Source: Granulicella aggregans
GTDB lineage: Bacteria; Acidobacteriota; Terriglobia; Terriglobales; Acidobacteriaceae
Length of the DNA: 64,000 nucleotides
Assembly: GCF_025685565.1 (NCBI RefSeq)
Contig: NZ_JAGSYE010000001.1
Coordinates: forward strand, 496,001 to 560,000
Reading direction: 5' to 3'
The position numbers and the translations under genes were made by a program. The notes beneath the pieces are model-generated. The model was given only the letters and a program-made list of their open reading frames with translations, had not been told where the DNA came from and made no database searches. Within the stretch, counting starts at the first letter, position 1. Every line of letters starts with the position of its first letter. Shown piece after piece: positions 19,895 through 27,992 of this stretch.

Positions 19895-19956
19895 TCGGGG
19901 TCCTTCGACTACGCATCCTGCGGTGAAACTGCGGGATGCTTCGCTCAGGATGACGG
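19895..19956. repeat. Interspersed repeat, type C
   Basis: Left flank TCGGGGTCCTTCGACT, arms GCATCCTGC and GCGGGATGC (9 bp with one G-U), right flank CGCTCAGGATGACGG. The second copy at 24685-24746 has identical flanks but different arms. Confidence 0.75.
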
Positions 19957-19989
19957 AATTTGAAGTTAAAGGGAGATGAAAGGAAGAAT

Positions 19990-20463
19990 ATGCAGGCAGG
20001 CGATCTGGTAGAAGAGTTTACGTTGCAGAATCAGGATGGCGAGAACGTCTCGCTGAGCCAGTTCAAGGACAAGCCGGTGGTGCTGTTCTTCTATCCGCGC
20101 GCGGATACCCCAGGATGCACGATAGAGGCTTGCGGCTTCCGCGACACGTTTGAGAAGCTGCAGGCTGCGGGAGCGGTCGTCCTCGGCATCTCGCGCGATA
20201 CCGTCAAGGCGCAGAAGAAGTTCAAGGACAAGTACGAGCTGCCGTATGACCTGCTGGCCGATCCCGAGATGGTGCTCATCAAGCGCTACGATCTGCTGAA
20301 GAACAAGAGCATGTACGGCAAGCTCGTGACGGGCGTGGAGCGGACGACGCTGGTGATTGGGCCGGACAAAGGCAAAGGCCAGCGTCTGCTGCATGTGTAC
20401 TCCAAGGTGACACCGAAGGGCCACGCCGAAGAGGTGCTTGCGCTGTTAGAGAAGGCGAAGTAG
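19990..20463 (+). CDS. bcp: Thioredoxin-dependent peroxiredoxin, Bcp/PrxQ type
   Basis: A 157-residue cytoplasmic peroxidase that reduces hydrogen peroxide and organic peroxides with thioredoxin. YPRADTPGCTIEAC carries the peroxidatic C43 and the resolving C48 five residues later, the PrxQ arrangement. FTLQNQDGENVSLSQFKDK is the typical start. The ATG at 19990 has AAAGGAAG upstream and matches the family start; a TTG further upstream is rejected. The polysaccharide deacetylase gene begins five bases after its stop, so the two are probably in one operon. Confidence 0.95.
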   Translation: MQAGDLVEEFTLQNQDGENVSLSQFKDKPVVLFFYPRADTPGCTIEACGFRDTFEKLQAAGAVVLGISRDTVKAQKKFKDKYELPYDLLADPEMVLIKRYDLLKNKSMYGKLVTGVERTTLVIGPDKGKGQRLLHVYSKVTPKGHAEEVLALLEKAK

Positions 20464-20468
20464 GCGGC

Positions 20469-21185
20469 ATGGTCACTCCTGCGAGCGCGGCTGGAGTTGC
20501 TGCGGTCGCAGGGCTCGCTGTCGGCGGTTGGTTCTATGCGGCGCTCTATCCGACGTCTCAGATATTCGGGCGCGTGGTGATTGCCGGCAACGATCCCGGC
20601 GAGATTGCGCTGACTTATGACGATGGGCCTAACCCGGCGGCGACTCCGCGGCTGCTTGAGGTGCTGGCGAAGCAGGATGTTCAGGCGACGTTCTTCCTGA
20701 TCGGCGAGTTTGTCCGCAAAGAGCCGGGGCTGGTGCGCGAGATTGCCGCAGCGGGGCACGCGATTGGCAATCACACGATGACGCATCCCTGGCTCTCTTA
20801 TTGCACCTCTTCACATGTGCGCAGCGAGATAGCGGACTCCAAGGCGATCATCGAAGACACGATTGGCGCGGAGATCAGGCTGTTTCGGCCTCCGCATGGA
20901 GCGCGAAGGCCGGTGGTGCTTGAGGTTGCGCGAGAGCTTGGGCTGGCGACGGTGAACTGGAACATCATCACCCACGACTGGCGGCCGCAGCCAAGCGAAT
21001 CGATCGTGGCCAAGGTTCGTAACGGCATCCGACGGAATGAGGCGCATGGGCGCGGATCGAACGTGCTGCTGCATGATGGCAGCCTCGGGCAGCCGAGGAT
21101 GCATAGCGTTCAGGCGACGGAGACGATTCTTGCGGATGCGAAGGCGAAGGGGATGAAGTTCGTTACTCCGCAGGTTTGGGTGTAA
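20469..21185 (+). CDS. Polysaccharide deacetylase (NodB/CE4 domain)
   Basis: A 238-residue protein with an N-terminal hydrophobic anchor or signal (AAGVAAVAGLAVGGWFYAAL) and a NodB domain. ALTYDDGPNPAATPRLLEVL is motif 1 with the catalytic and metal Asp; NHTMTHPWLS is motif 2 with the two metal His; LFRPPHGARRP is motif 3; NWNIITHDW and VLLHDGS are motifs 4 and 5. It should remove acetyl groups from peptidoglycan or another N-acetylated glycan outside the inner membrane. It follows bcp at five bases. Confidence 0.92.
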   Translation: MVTPASAAGVAAVAGLAVGGWFYAALYPTSQIFGRVVIAGNDPGEIALTYDDGPNPAATPRLLEVLAKQDVQATFFLIGEFVRKEPGLVREIAAAGHAIGNHTMTHPWLSYCTSSHVRSEIADSKAIIEDTIGAEIRLFRPPHGARRPVVLEVARELGLATVNWNIITHDWRPQPSESIVAKVRNGIRRNEAHGRGSNVLLHDGSLGQPRMHSVQATETILADAKAKGMKFVTPQVWV

Positions 21186-21187
21186 AA

Positions 21188-21225
21188 GCCCGCTGCGCGC
21201 GGGGCGGTCACTTCGTGACTTGTAT
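21188..21225. repeat. Interspersed repeat, type F
   Basis: GCCCGCTGCGCGCGGGGCGG then GTCACTTCGTGACTT. The same sequence with one or two changes lies at 33845-33882, in the same orientation. GTCAC and GTGAC can pair around TTC. Confidence 0.7.
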
Positions 21226-21296
21226 TGGGCTCCCGTTGGTCGCTGAATTTATTGCAGCAACTGATGCGTGGGGCCGATCTAAACTTGCAAGCGATC

Positions 21297-22583
21297 ATGT
21301 CTACAACTCCAACCACTCCTGCGGCGATACCTGAACCTCTTTCGATGGGCGCGGTGCTGCGCATTCCCGTGATGCGGCGGCTCTGGTACGCGCAGATTGT
21401 GTCGAACTTCGGGGATTTTCTGGCGTTGTTTGCGGTGATCGGATATCTGACATTTAGTGCGCATGCAAACCCGCAACAGATTACCGGTGTGCAGATTGCG
21501 TATCAGTTGCCGATCGCCGTTCTGGGGATTCTGGCAGGTGTCTTCGTGGACCGCTGGCCGCTGAAGCCGACGATGATCGCCAGCGATCTCTCACGCGGCC
21601 TGCTGTGCCTTTTGCTTCTGTTGGCGCATAATATCTGGGGCTTCTATGCGGTGCTGGCGGCAATCAGCGTGGTGTCGAGCTTCTTCGGGCCGGCGCAGGG
21701 CGTGGCGATCCGGTCGGCTGTTCCGCTGCATGGCTTGAGGGCTGCCAATGCGCTGATGCAGCAGGTGATGTTCCTGGCGAGGATTGCGGGGCCGGCGGTG
21801 GCTGCTTTTCTGGTATCGACGTTTGGAGCGACAAGCTGCTACTGGGCGGATGCGGCTAGCTTTCTGGCATCGGCTTGCTTGATTGCTTCGGTGGCGCTGT
21901 CGCGGCCTGAGGAGAAGATCGCGACGGCCGTACTTGGCCCTGCGGATAAGGCGGCGGAAGTGAAGGGCGTGGCGCTGGTGTGGGCGGACATGCGGCAGGG
22001 CATCGACTTTATCGTGCACCATGCCGCACTGCTGTTCGTGATCCTGGCGATGGCCTCGGGGATGTTTGTGCTGGGGTGTTTTGGCCCGCTGATCGCGGTG
22101 TATGTGCGCGACATTCTGCATGGCTCGACGAAGGTGTTTGGCGCGGCCAGCGCGATGATCGGCGTCGGCATTCTGGCAGGCATCAACACACTGAATGTGT
22201 TTGGCAAGAAGATCAAAAACACGGTGCTGGTGTACGCAGGGCTGGGCGGCATTGCGGCGGGGCTGGTATTGCTGACGGTGGTGGGACAGGTGTGGTCGAC
22301 GATTGTGGGGAACCTGGTGATCGGCTTCTCAGTGGCTGGGATCATCATTCCCACGCAGGTGATGATTCAGCAGGAGACGCCGCCGGCGTTGATGGGACGC
22401 GTTGGCTCGACCGTGATGTCGACGGTGTTCACGGGGCAGATTCTGGGGCTGGTGGCGAGTGGACTGCTGGCACAGTATCTGGGTGTGCGGCAGGTGTTTG
22501 GGATCTGCGCGGGGATGCTGGTGGTGTTGATTGTGATTGGCAAACTATTTATGGAGCCGAAGAGCGAAGCGGCTACAGCCTAA
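21297..22583 (+). CDS. MFS transporter, MFS_3/EntS-like
   Basis: A 428-residue polytopic membrane protein with about 12 hydrophobic segments. The first segments (MRRLWYAQIVSNFGDFLALFAVIGYL) and VFVDRWPLKPTMIASDLSRG, the loop 2-3 signature, fit major facilitator drug or siderophore exporters of the MFS_3 type. The substrate cannot be told. The ATG at 21297 is preferred because the reading upstream to 21225 is unlike the family; its ribosome site is weak. A terminator follows. Confidence 0.85.
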   Translation: MSTTPTTPAAIPEPLSMGAVLRIPVMRRLWYAQIVSNFGDFLALFAVIGYLTFSAHANPQQITGVQIAYQLPIAVLGILAGVFVDRWPLKPTMIASDLSRGLLCLLLLLAHNIWGFYAVLAAISVVSSFFGPAQGVAIRSAVPLHGLRAANALMQQVMFLARIAGPAVAAFLVSTFGATSCYWADAASFLASACLIASVALSRPEEKIATAVLGPADKAAEVKGVALVWADMRQGIDFIVHHAALLFVILAMASGMFVLGCFGPLIAVYVRDILHGSTKVFGAASAMIGVGILAGINTLNVFGKKIKNTVLVYAGLGGIAAGLVLLTVVGQVWSTIVGNLVIGFSVAGIIIPTQVMIQQETPPALMGRVGSTVMSTVFTGQILGLVASGLLAQYLGVRQVFGICAGMLVVLIVIGKLFMEPKSEAATA

Positions 22584-22602
22584 CTACGAAGAGCAAGACA
22601 AT

Positions 22603-22632
22603 AAAAGGCCGCCCCTCTCAGGCGGCCCTTTT
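22603..22632. terminator. Bidirectional rho-independent terminator
   Basis: GGCCGCC (22607-22613) and GGCGGCC (22621-22627) form the stem, flanked by AAAA on the left and CTTTT on the right, so it can end both the MFS gene and the convergent small secreted gene. Confidence 0.88.
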
Positions 22633-22651
22633 CATTTCGGCTGGAACGAAA

Positions 22652-22987
22652 CTAGCGTGCCTTCGCGTTGTGCTTGTCGCGATAGATGCGTTTCGATTCC
22701 TTGTTCTGCTGGCTGCGGATGGTCTTGCGATCCTGCTTGGTCAGATGGCCGTTGTCCTGGGCGCGCATGCCGCGCTCTTCCTTATTGATGCCAGCTTCCT
22801 GATGTTCGAGATGTGAGGTTTCACCGGGGGTGAGTTGGCCGCTCTTGACCCCGTTGGCGATGCGATCCTGCTGATCCACCTTGCGCTGGTTGATGGTGGG
22901 CTGCGCGGCGGGTGCGGGCGTCTGCGCAAAGGCGCAGACGGAAGCGAGGATAAGTGCTGCAGCGAGGAGAGAGTGCTTTAAGTTCAT
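22652..22987 (-). CDS. Small secreted basic protein
   Basis: A 111-residue protein with a clear signal peptide (LLAAALILASVCAFAQ) followed by a hydrophilic region rich in Gln, Lys, Arg and His (for example RKVDQQDRIANGVKSGQL and LTKQDRKTIRSQQNKESK). Two LTP/LTK units, QLTPGETSHLEHQEAGI and HLTKQDRKTIRSQQNKE, look like an imperfect helical repeat. The mature form is probably helical and periplasmic; I do not recognise a domain. GGAGG lies eight bases before the ATG and can pair with an upstream CCTCCGTA. Confidence 0.75.
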   Translation of the reverse strand: MNLKHSLLAAALILASVCAFAQTPAPAAQPTINQRKVDQQDRIANGVKSGQLTPGETSHLEHQEAGINKEERGMRAQDNGHLTKQDRKTIRSQQNKESKRIYRDKHNAKAR

Positions 22988-22995
22988 TGGATTGG

Positions 22996-23044
22996 CCTCC
23001 GTACGATTGCGGCGCTTGGATCATGCTGCGACCGCTTACGGAGG
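22996..23044 (-). promoter_or_regulatory. Leader hairpin that would mask the Shine-Dalgarno
   Basis: On the minus strand the Shine-Dalgarno region TACGGAGG (23003-22996) is perfectly complementary to CCTCCGTA (23044-23037) 33 bases upstream, and GCGG and CCGC inside the loop can extend the stem. Folding would block translation of the 111-residue secreted protein. Confidence 0.5.
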
Positions 23045-23070
23045 AGATAGACACGATGGTTTGTGGCGTG

Positions 23071-23112
23071 TTGCGGCAAACGAAAAAAGTATATCTTTGT
23101 CGTTTGCCGCAA
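23071..23112. repeat. Perfect 13-bp inverted repeat
   Basis: TTGCGGCAAACGA (23071-23083) and TCGTTTGCCGCAA (23100-23112) flank a 16-base AT-rich centre. It lies between hemL and the small secreted gene. There is no T-run after the stem on either strand, so it is not an ordinary terminator. Confidence 0.8.
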
Positions 23113-23195
23113 CTGTTCGATCGCTTCAGGGTCACGCCGATGCGCTCTTAGAGCGGCGCGAAATAACTTCCGGAGCCTGGAAGAAAGGTTCAACT

Positions 23196-24485
23196 TCAGC
23201 TTGCGAACGCCTCACGAGCGGCATCGAGCAGCAGTGAGATTTCAGTAGAGCCATGCGCCGTGCCAACGAAGGCCGCTTCGTACTGCGATGGCGGCAGCCA
23301 GACTCCGGCGTCGAGCATGGCACGGTGGAACTTCGCGAAGGCGGCGGTGTCGGAGGTCGCGGCTGTGTCGAAGTTCGTTACCGGAGAGCCGGTGAAGAAC
23401 CAGGTGAACATGCTGCCGACACGGTTCGTCGTGAGCTTCACGCCTGCGTCTTCCGCGATGGCGGCGACGCCCGTGGCGATAGCGGCAGTCGCGGCGTCGA
23501 TCTGGGGGTAGACCACGTCCTTGTGGGCGATGAGGTGCTTTAGTGTGGCGATGCCGGCGGCCATGGCGAGCGGGTTGCCGCTGAGCGTTCCGGCCTGGTA
23601 GACGGGGCCGAGCGGGGCGAGGAAGTTGACGATTTCGGTCCTGCCGCCGAAGGCTCCGCAGGGCAGGCCGCCGCCGACGATCTTGCCAAGGGTGGTGAGG
23701 TCGGGCTTGATGCCGTAGAGGCCCTGCGCGCCGCCGAGCGAGAGGCGGAAGCCGGTCATGACTTCGTCGAAGATGAGCAGAGCGCCGTGCTCGTGGGTGA
23801 GGGTGCGCAGGCCCTCGAGGTAGCCGGGCGCGGGCGGGATGGTGCCGGCGTTGCCAACGACCGGTTCTACAATGATGCAGGCGATTGCGCCGGGATGATT
23901 GGCGAAGGCCAGGCGGACGGCGTCGAGATCGTTGTAGGGGAGCGCTAGGGTGTGCATCGCGGTCTCTTCGGGGACACCAGCGGAACCGGGGATGCCGAAG
24001 GTGGCGACGCCGGAGCCGGCCTTCACGAGGAGCGCGTCGGAGTGGCCGTGGTAGCAGCCCTCGAACTTGATGACGAACTTGCGGCCGGTGTATCCGCGGG
24101 CGAGGCGGATGGCGGACATGCAGGCTTCGGTGCCCGAGCTGACGAAGCGGAGGCGTTCGATGCTGGGGAAGCAGTGGGTGACGAGCTCGGCGAGGTCGGC
24201 TTCGCCGGCGTGCGAGGCTCCGAAGCTGGCGGATTTGGCGGCGGCAGCCTGGATGGCTTCGACGGCGGGCGGGAAGGCGTGGCCGAGGATCATGGGCCCC
24301 CAGGAGCCGAACATGTCGAGGTATTTGTTGCCGTCGGCGTCGTAGAGGTAGGCGCCTTCGGCGTGGGTGACGAAGGGTGGGTCGCCGCCGACGGCGCGGA
24401 AGGCGCGGACGGGGGAGTCGACGCCGCCGGGAAGGAAGGATTCGGCACGGAGCTGGAGGGCGCGGGAGTTTGAGGTGGGGCGCAT
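23196..24485 (-). CDS. hemL: Glutamate-1-semialdehyde 2,1-aminomutase
   Basis: PLP enzyme that makes 5-aminolevulinate in the C5 pathway of tetrapyrrole synthesis. The 429-residue protein shows the class III aminotransferase signatures: [15 protein letters not shown] near the start, [58 protein letters not shown] and [20 protein letters not shown] with the PLP-binding Lys. No other heme gene is adjacent. The upstream 400 bases are mostly repeats. Confidence 0.97.
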   Translation of the reverse strand: MRPTSNSRALQLRAESFLPGGVDSPVRAFRAVGGDPPFVTHAEGAYLYDADGNKYLDMFGSWGPMILGHAFPPAVEAIQAAAAKSASFGASHAGEADLAELVTHCFPSIERLRFVSSGTEACMSAIRLARGYTGRKFVIKFEGCYHGHSDALLVKAGSGVATFGIPGSAGVPEETAMHTLALPYNDLDAVRLAFANHPGAIACIIVEPVVGNAGTIPPAPGYLEGLRTLTHEHGALLIFDEVMTGFRLSLGGAQGLYGIKPDLTTLGKIVGGGLPCGAFGGRTEIVNFLAPLGPVYQAGTLSGNPLAMAAGIATLKHLIAHKDVVYPQIDAATAAIATGVAAIAEDAGVKLTTNRVGSMFTWFFTGSPVTNFDTAATSDTAAFAKFHRAMLDAGVWLPPSQYEAAFVGTAHGSTEISLLLDAAREAFAS

Positions 24486-24578
24486 AGAGCTAGGGTATAG
24501 GGTTCAGGGTGGAGGGTGTAGGGGTGTGTGGCGCGGGCTTCGTTAGGGAGTCGATTTGTGGGCCTGACAGGAACGCGG

Positions 24579-24811
24579 TTCGTGCGTCGCACGAATATCC
24601 CACTCATCGCGGTGAGAATGCGATGAGTGGGGCACAAGGATTTATTGCGGAAAGTTTCGAACGGTTATGGTGATGTGGGCGTCATCGGGGTCCTTCGACT
24701 CCGTTTGGCGCAAAGAGCGCGCGCCAAACTCCGCTCAGGATGACGGCAGGTACAAGTGAAAGAACCAATGCGGGGGTCTCTCCACTCCGCTTCGCTCCGG
24801 TCGAGATGACG
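24579..24811. repeat. Compound interspersed repeat, types B, C and A
   Basis: After a 17-base palindrome TTCGTGCGTCGCACGAA (24579-24595) come type B (24597-24635, ATCCCACTCATCGC ... GCGATGAGTGGGGCAC), type C (24685-24746, TCGGGGTCCTTCGACT, arms GTTTGGCGC and GCGCCAAAC, CGCTCAGGATGACGG) and type A (24761-24811, short-stem form). The whole 24486-24903 interval shows no gene. Confidence 0.8.
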
Positions 24812-24903
24812 GATCTTGTTAGGGGTTGACGGGACTTTGCGAGTGAGGCGTGGTCGCTTGCATGCTCTTCCTGCACCCTAAGCCCGATCCCCTACACCCT
24901 GCC

Positions 24904-26457
24904 TCACTGCACCGTCGCGTCGAAGACTCCGGTTTCGATGGTGTTGCCGTGCTTCATCTGGATGATGATGCGGTAGGCTCCGGGCGTTGGAAAGCCGTAA
25001 GGGAAGTCTACCTCTGGAGGCGTCGGGCCTGTGGACATGCCCTCCATGGCATTCATGCTGCCGTTGGCGATGTCTAAAGCGGCCATGGCGGCGGAGCCTT
25101 CGGGATGGGTATGGGCGAAGACGGTGCCGTCATCCTTGACGAAGGCGGCGTGGCCGGTCATGCCCATGTAGGGCTGCATATCTTTGGCTGGTTGCCCGTC
25201 GGGGCCGAGGAGGCGGAAGTGCAGGCTGCAGGCGGTGGTGGCGGTCAGGGTCGCGGGCTTGTCCCAGACCATGGTGTAGCCGTCGGGGAGCTTGTAGCTG
25301 GGGCCCAGGGGGCCGGAGGAGATGGGCGCGGGGGTGGCTGAGGCGTCGTCTGGGCCGAGGAAGATAGGCCAGTCTGCAGGGCCGCCAACACCTGAGGGCA
25401 CTTCGATGGTGGTGACCAGCGTCTCAGGAAAGCCGTTGGCGTGGACTACGTCGCCGTAGAGCTTGTAGGTTCCGGGCGGCATCGCGGGCAGCGACATGCG
25501 GAAGTCGCCCTTCGAGACCAGCTCCGGGTGGAGGTGGAAGACGGCGTCCATCTGCGGCTCGCGGATGGCGTAGAGGTGCATCAGGTGGTTGTGGTCAGGG
25601 AGGAAGTCGGAGTTGGAGCGGTCGTTTCCGTTGAAGTCGGCGGAGTAGCTGGTGCGGTATGGCTTGACCATCAGATCAAGCTGGTCGCCGGACAGCGTAG
25701 CCTGGGTGACCAGCGGGCGATAGATGGCTTCGCCGTAGTCAGCGGCTTCGACGTTCCACCACTGCGCTCCCTCGTAGACGAGGAAGACCATGACGGCAAG
25801 GCTGGCGGCAAGGGCGATGAGGCCACGGCGGCGGAGCGATGGGGTTGGAGTAGCTCCGGGTGGTAGGCGTGATTCGCGGATCGCGGCGGCGACGACTCCG
25901 GCCATGGAAACGACGAGGAAGACGCCAAGGAGAGCGAGTGGGATGCCGAGGCTTCGCTCCATCTTGAGCGTCGAGAGCGCGACGGCAGGGACGGGGATGG
26001 AGGTGACCTGGTGGCCGCTGGGGCCGTCGATGGCGAAGCGGACCTGCCAGGAGCCGGAGGCCATGAGCCAGACGCCGCCGGTGTAGAAGCTGGGGTCGGC
26101 ACCGGAGCGCTTGAGGATATCCGCCGTGGGCGGGTGGCTGGCGGCCTCGCCGGTGAGCGGCGTCGGAGTGATCGACAGGGTGTTGATGGGGGCGCCGGTG
26201 GCGCGGACCTCCACCGTGGCAACGCCGGGGATGACGACCGGCGGACGGATGGTGATGAAGAGCCTGTAAGGGCCAGCGGAGACTTGCTCGAAGACGTCTT
26301 TGCTGCCCAAGTGGGCGTGGGCTGGGATGGTGGCTAGAAAAAGGAAGGCTAAGAGAGTGGCGAGAGCAAAGGCGAAATGCGGGGGTCTCTCCACTGCGCT
26401 TCGCTCCGGTCGAGATGACGCCTTCTTTTTGTAATCAATTTCGTGCTGGGAGATCAT
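24904..26457 (-). CDS. His-rich extracytoplasmic protein with two membrane helices, YtkA-like C-terminus
   Basis: A 517-residue protein. Its N-terminus (residues about 13-27) is encoded by a type A repeat and precedes a signal-like helix (FALATLLAFLFLATIPAHAH). A first beta domain, a membrane helix (GIPLALLGVFLVVSMAGVVAAA) and a second helix (GLIALAASLAVMVFLVYEG) follow, then a long domain with HNHLMHLY, VFHLHPEL, GTYKLYGDVVH and VFAHTHPEG, like YtkA/FixH-type or copper-handling domains. Metal binding is inferred from the paired His. The ATG overlaps the TGA of the upstream membrane gene, so the two are translationally coupled. Confidence 0.7.
   Translation of the reverse strand: MISQHEIDYKKKASSRPERSAVERPPHFAFALATLLAFLFLATIPAHAHLGSKDVFEQVSAGPYRLFITIRPPVVIPGVATVEVRATGAPINTLSITPTPLTGEAASHPPTADILKRSGADPSFYTGGVWLMASGSWQVRFAIDGPSGHQVTSIPVPAVALSTLKMERSLGIPLALLGVFLVVSMAGVVAAAIRESRLPPGATPTPSLRRRGLIALAASLAVMVFLVYEGAQWWNVEAADYGEAIYRPLVTQATLSGDQLDLMVKPYRTSYSADFNGNDRSNSDFLPDHNHLMHLYAIREPQMDAVFHLHPELVSKGDFRMSLPAMPPGTYKLYGDVVHANGFPETLVTTIEVPSGVGGPADWPIFLGPDDASATPAPISSGPLGPSYKLPDGYTMVWDKPATLTATTACSLHFRLLGPDGQPAKDMQPYMGMTGHAAFVKDDGTVFAHTHPEGSAAMAALDIANGSMNAMEGMSTGPTPPEVDFPYGFPTPGAYRIIIQMKHGNTIETGVFDATVQ
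26363..26421. repeat. Interspersed repeat, type A, inside a coding region
   Basis: GCGGGGGTCTCTCCACT, the short stem GCGCTTCGC, and CCGGTCGAGATGACG. It lies within the 5' codons of the His-rich protein gene, where it is read on the minus strand as SRPERSAVERPPHFAFA. Confidence 0.85.
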
Positions 26458-27677
26458 CGCTGCACCGTCTTCATCCAGCCTCCGAAGCGGAGGCCGGCCC
26501 AGGTGCCGATCATGCCGTAGACGCTCGCCCAGCCAAGGGCCTTTGCGAGTTCGACTCCCGCGGACGGGTGGAAGAAGAGGCGCATGCGAGAGAAGTTGTC
26601 GGCGCGGGCGTAGTAGCCGAAGTAGCCGGTACCGAAGAAGCGGTTCTCGCTCGCCTTCGAGAGCAGGAAGTTGGCGAAGGGCCACTCCACCGCGACCAGC
26701 AGAGCGGTGAAGACGATACCGGAGACGATAGCGATCTGCCACGCCTTCCAGTTGCGGGTGCGCTGCCAGAGGAGATCGAGCGCGATGGCGGGAACGATGA
26801 GCAGGATGGGGAAGTTCGCCGGCACCATGTGCGTGACCGGGTAGTAGACCGGACCGAGCTTCGGGGTGGCGGGAAAGAGCGGGAGGATGAGGATCTCGGC
26901 GATGGTGAACGCCATGTAGATGCCGGCGGCGATGGTCGAGGCCCAGGGATGTCCGGAGGCGCGGGCGATCAGCGCGAAGACGATCGGCATGGCGATGCCC
27001 ATGGTGATGTAGGCGAGGCCGGAGTGGAGCTGGACGTTGTTGGTGAACTCGAAGAGGAAGAACATCTGGCCAACGACCATGAGGCCGCCGAGGTAGAGAA
27101 AGAGTCGGCGGAGGCTGAGGTAGCTGGCTTCAGTGAGCGCGTCCGTGTGGGCGCGGTTCATCGCGGCGAGGATGAGGAACATGATGCCGACGGCGACTCC
27201 GCGGATGCCGAGGATGAGCAGCGTGTGCGGCGGGCTGACGATCTTGACATCGAGGCCATACGCCGCGTGCCACCAGTTGTCGAACGGGGCGGAGACGAGC
27301 ATCGCTATGCCGCCCCATGCGGCGATGAACGCTCCTAGCGGAGCGCGGAAGCCCAGGACGTTGACGGAGACGGCTTTCAGCGAGGCTGATTTGCCGAAGG
27401 TGGTGGCGAGGATGAGGTAGCCACAGATGACGGCGGCGATGACTCCGCAGGCGTAGATCGCCATGTGGGCTGGCGTAAGAAACGAGTCGCGGCCGATGGA
27501 GCGATGCCAGGAGACATCCCACGCTCCGCCGATGGACGCGGAGGTGACCGCCAGTACACCGAACCAGATGTACCAGGGAGCGGAAGCCGTGCGGGGCGCG
27601 GAGAGCGTTTCAGGCGAAGCGGCTGTTCCGTACTCGGACACACTGGCAGGATGGATGGAACCGACGGAGGTGTACAT
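26454..27677 (-). CDS. Polytopic membrane protein of unknown function
   Basis: A 407-residue protein with about ten hydrophobic segments. Conserved-looking polar or His residues sit near membrane edges: WDVSWHRSIGRDSFLTPAHM, FDNWWHAAYGLD, IVSPPHTLLILG and LFEFTNNVQLHSG, suggesting metal or heme ligands. No family is recognised; it has no transporter or oxidase signature I can name. It ends in an ATGA overlap with the His-rich periplasmic gene, so the two products probably act together. GAGG lies nine bases before the ATG. The upstream region has a TATACG box near a TCGTATAC motif. Confidence 0.75.
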   Translation of the reverse strand: MYTSVGSIHPASVSEYGTAASPETLSAPRTASAPWYIWFGVLAVTSASIGGAWDVSWHRSIGRDSFLTPAHMAIYACGVIAAVICGYLILATTFGKSASLKAVSVNVLGFRAPLGAFIAAWGGIAMLVSAPFDNWWHAAYGLDVKIVSPPHTLLILGIRGVAVGIMFLILAAMNRAHTDALTEASYLSLRRLFLYLGGLMVVGQMFFLFEFTNNVQLHSGLAYITMGIAMPIVFALIARASGHPWASTIAAGIYMAFTIAEILILPLFPATPKLGPVYYPVTHMVPANFPILLIVPAIALDLLWQRTRNWKAWQIAIVSGIVFTALLVAVEWPFANFLLSKASENRFFGTGYFGYYARADNFSRMRLFFHPSAGVELAKALGWASVYGMIGTWAGLRFGGWMKTVQR

Positions 27678-27725
27678 GCTGGGTGCCTCATAAAGAATGG
27701 AGTTTGGGGCCCGCGCTGGCCTCTA

Positions 27726-27817
27726 TCGTATACCGGTTGCCCGACGCGGGAGCGGACGGTGACGGGTGTGGCGGGGTCGTAACGGCACATCCGATGACCG
27801 CACTCATTCGTATACGA
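27726..27817. promoter_or_regulatory. Two TCGTATAC motifs between divergent genes
   Basis: TCGTATACCG at 27726-27735 and the perfect palindrome TCGTATACGA at 27808-27817 lie between the divergent membrane-protein gene and purM. The first overlaps a possible -10 element (TATACGAT on the minus strand). They could be a pair of operator sites. The rest of 27678-27992 shows no gene. Confidence 0.35.
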
Positions 27818-27992
27818 GACACACACGGTCTAAGTTCATCCGCATTACGGTGTAAATCATTGAAAGAGTGGAACTGAGAGGATCATTCCGGGGAATTGGC
27901 GGACGACTTTTACAAGTTTCCAGCCGCGTCCCTGCTAGACTTGAGCTTCCTGAGCACACGCGGTTCGCGAATATCTGAGAGGTAAAGCTCCC

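Noticed and set aside
23071..23112. Palindrome as the hemL terminator
   Set aside because: The stem is long enough but no T-tract follows on the minus strand, and the T-rich part is in the loop.
24579..24811. Compound repeats as insertion sequences
   Set aside because: No transposase gene, no terminal inverted repeat pair around a gene, and no target-site duplication that I could see.
26415..27338. 307-codon + strand open frame opposite the polytopic membrane protein
   Set aside because: Highly charged antisense product; the minus-strand frame has clear membrane helices and a ribosome site.
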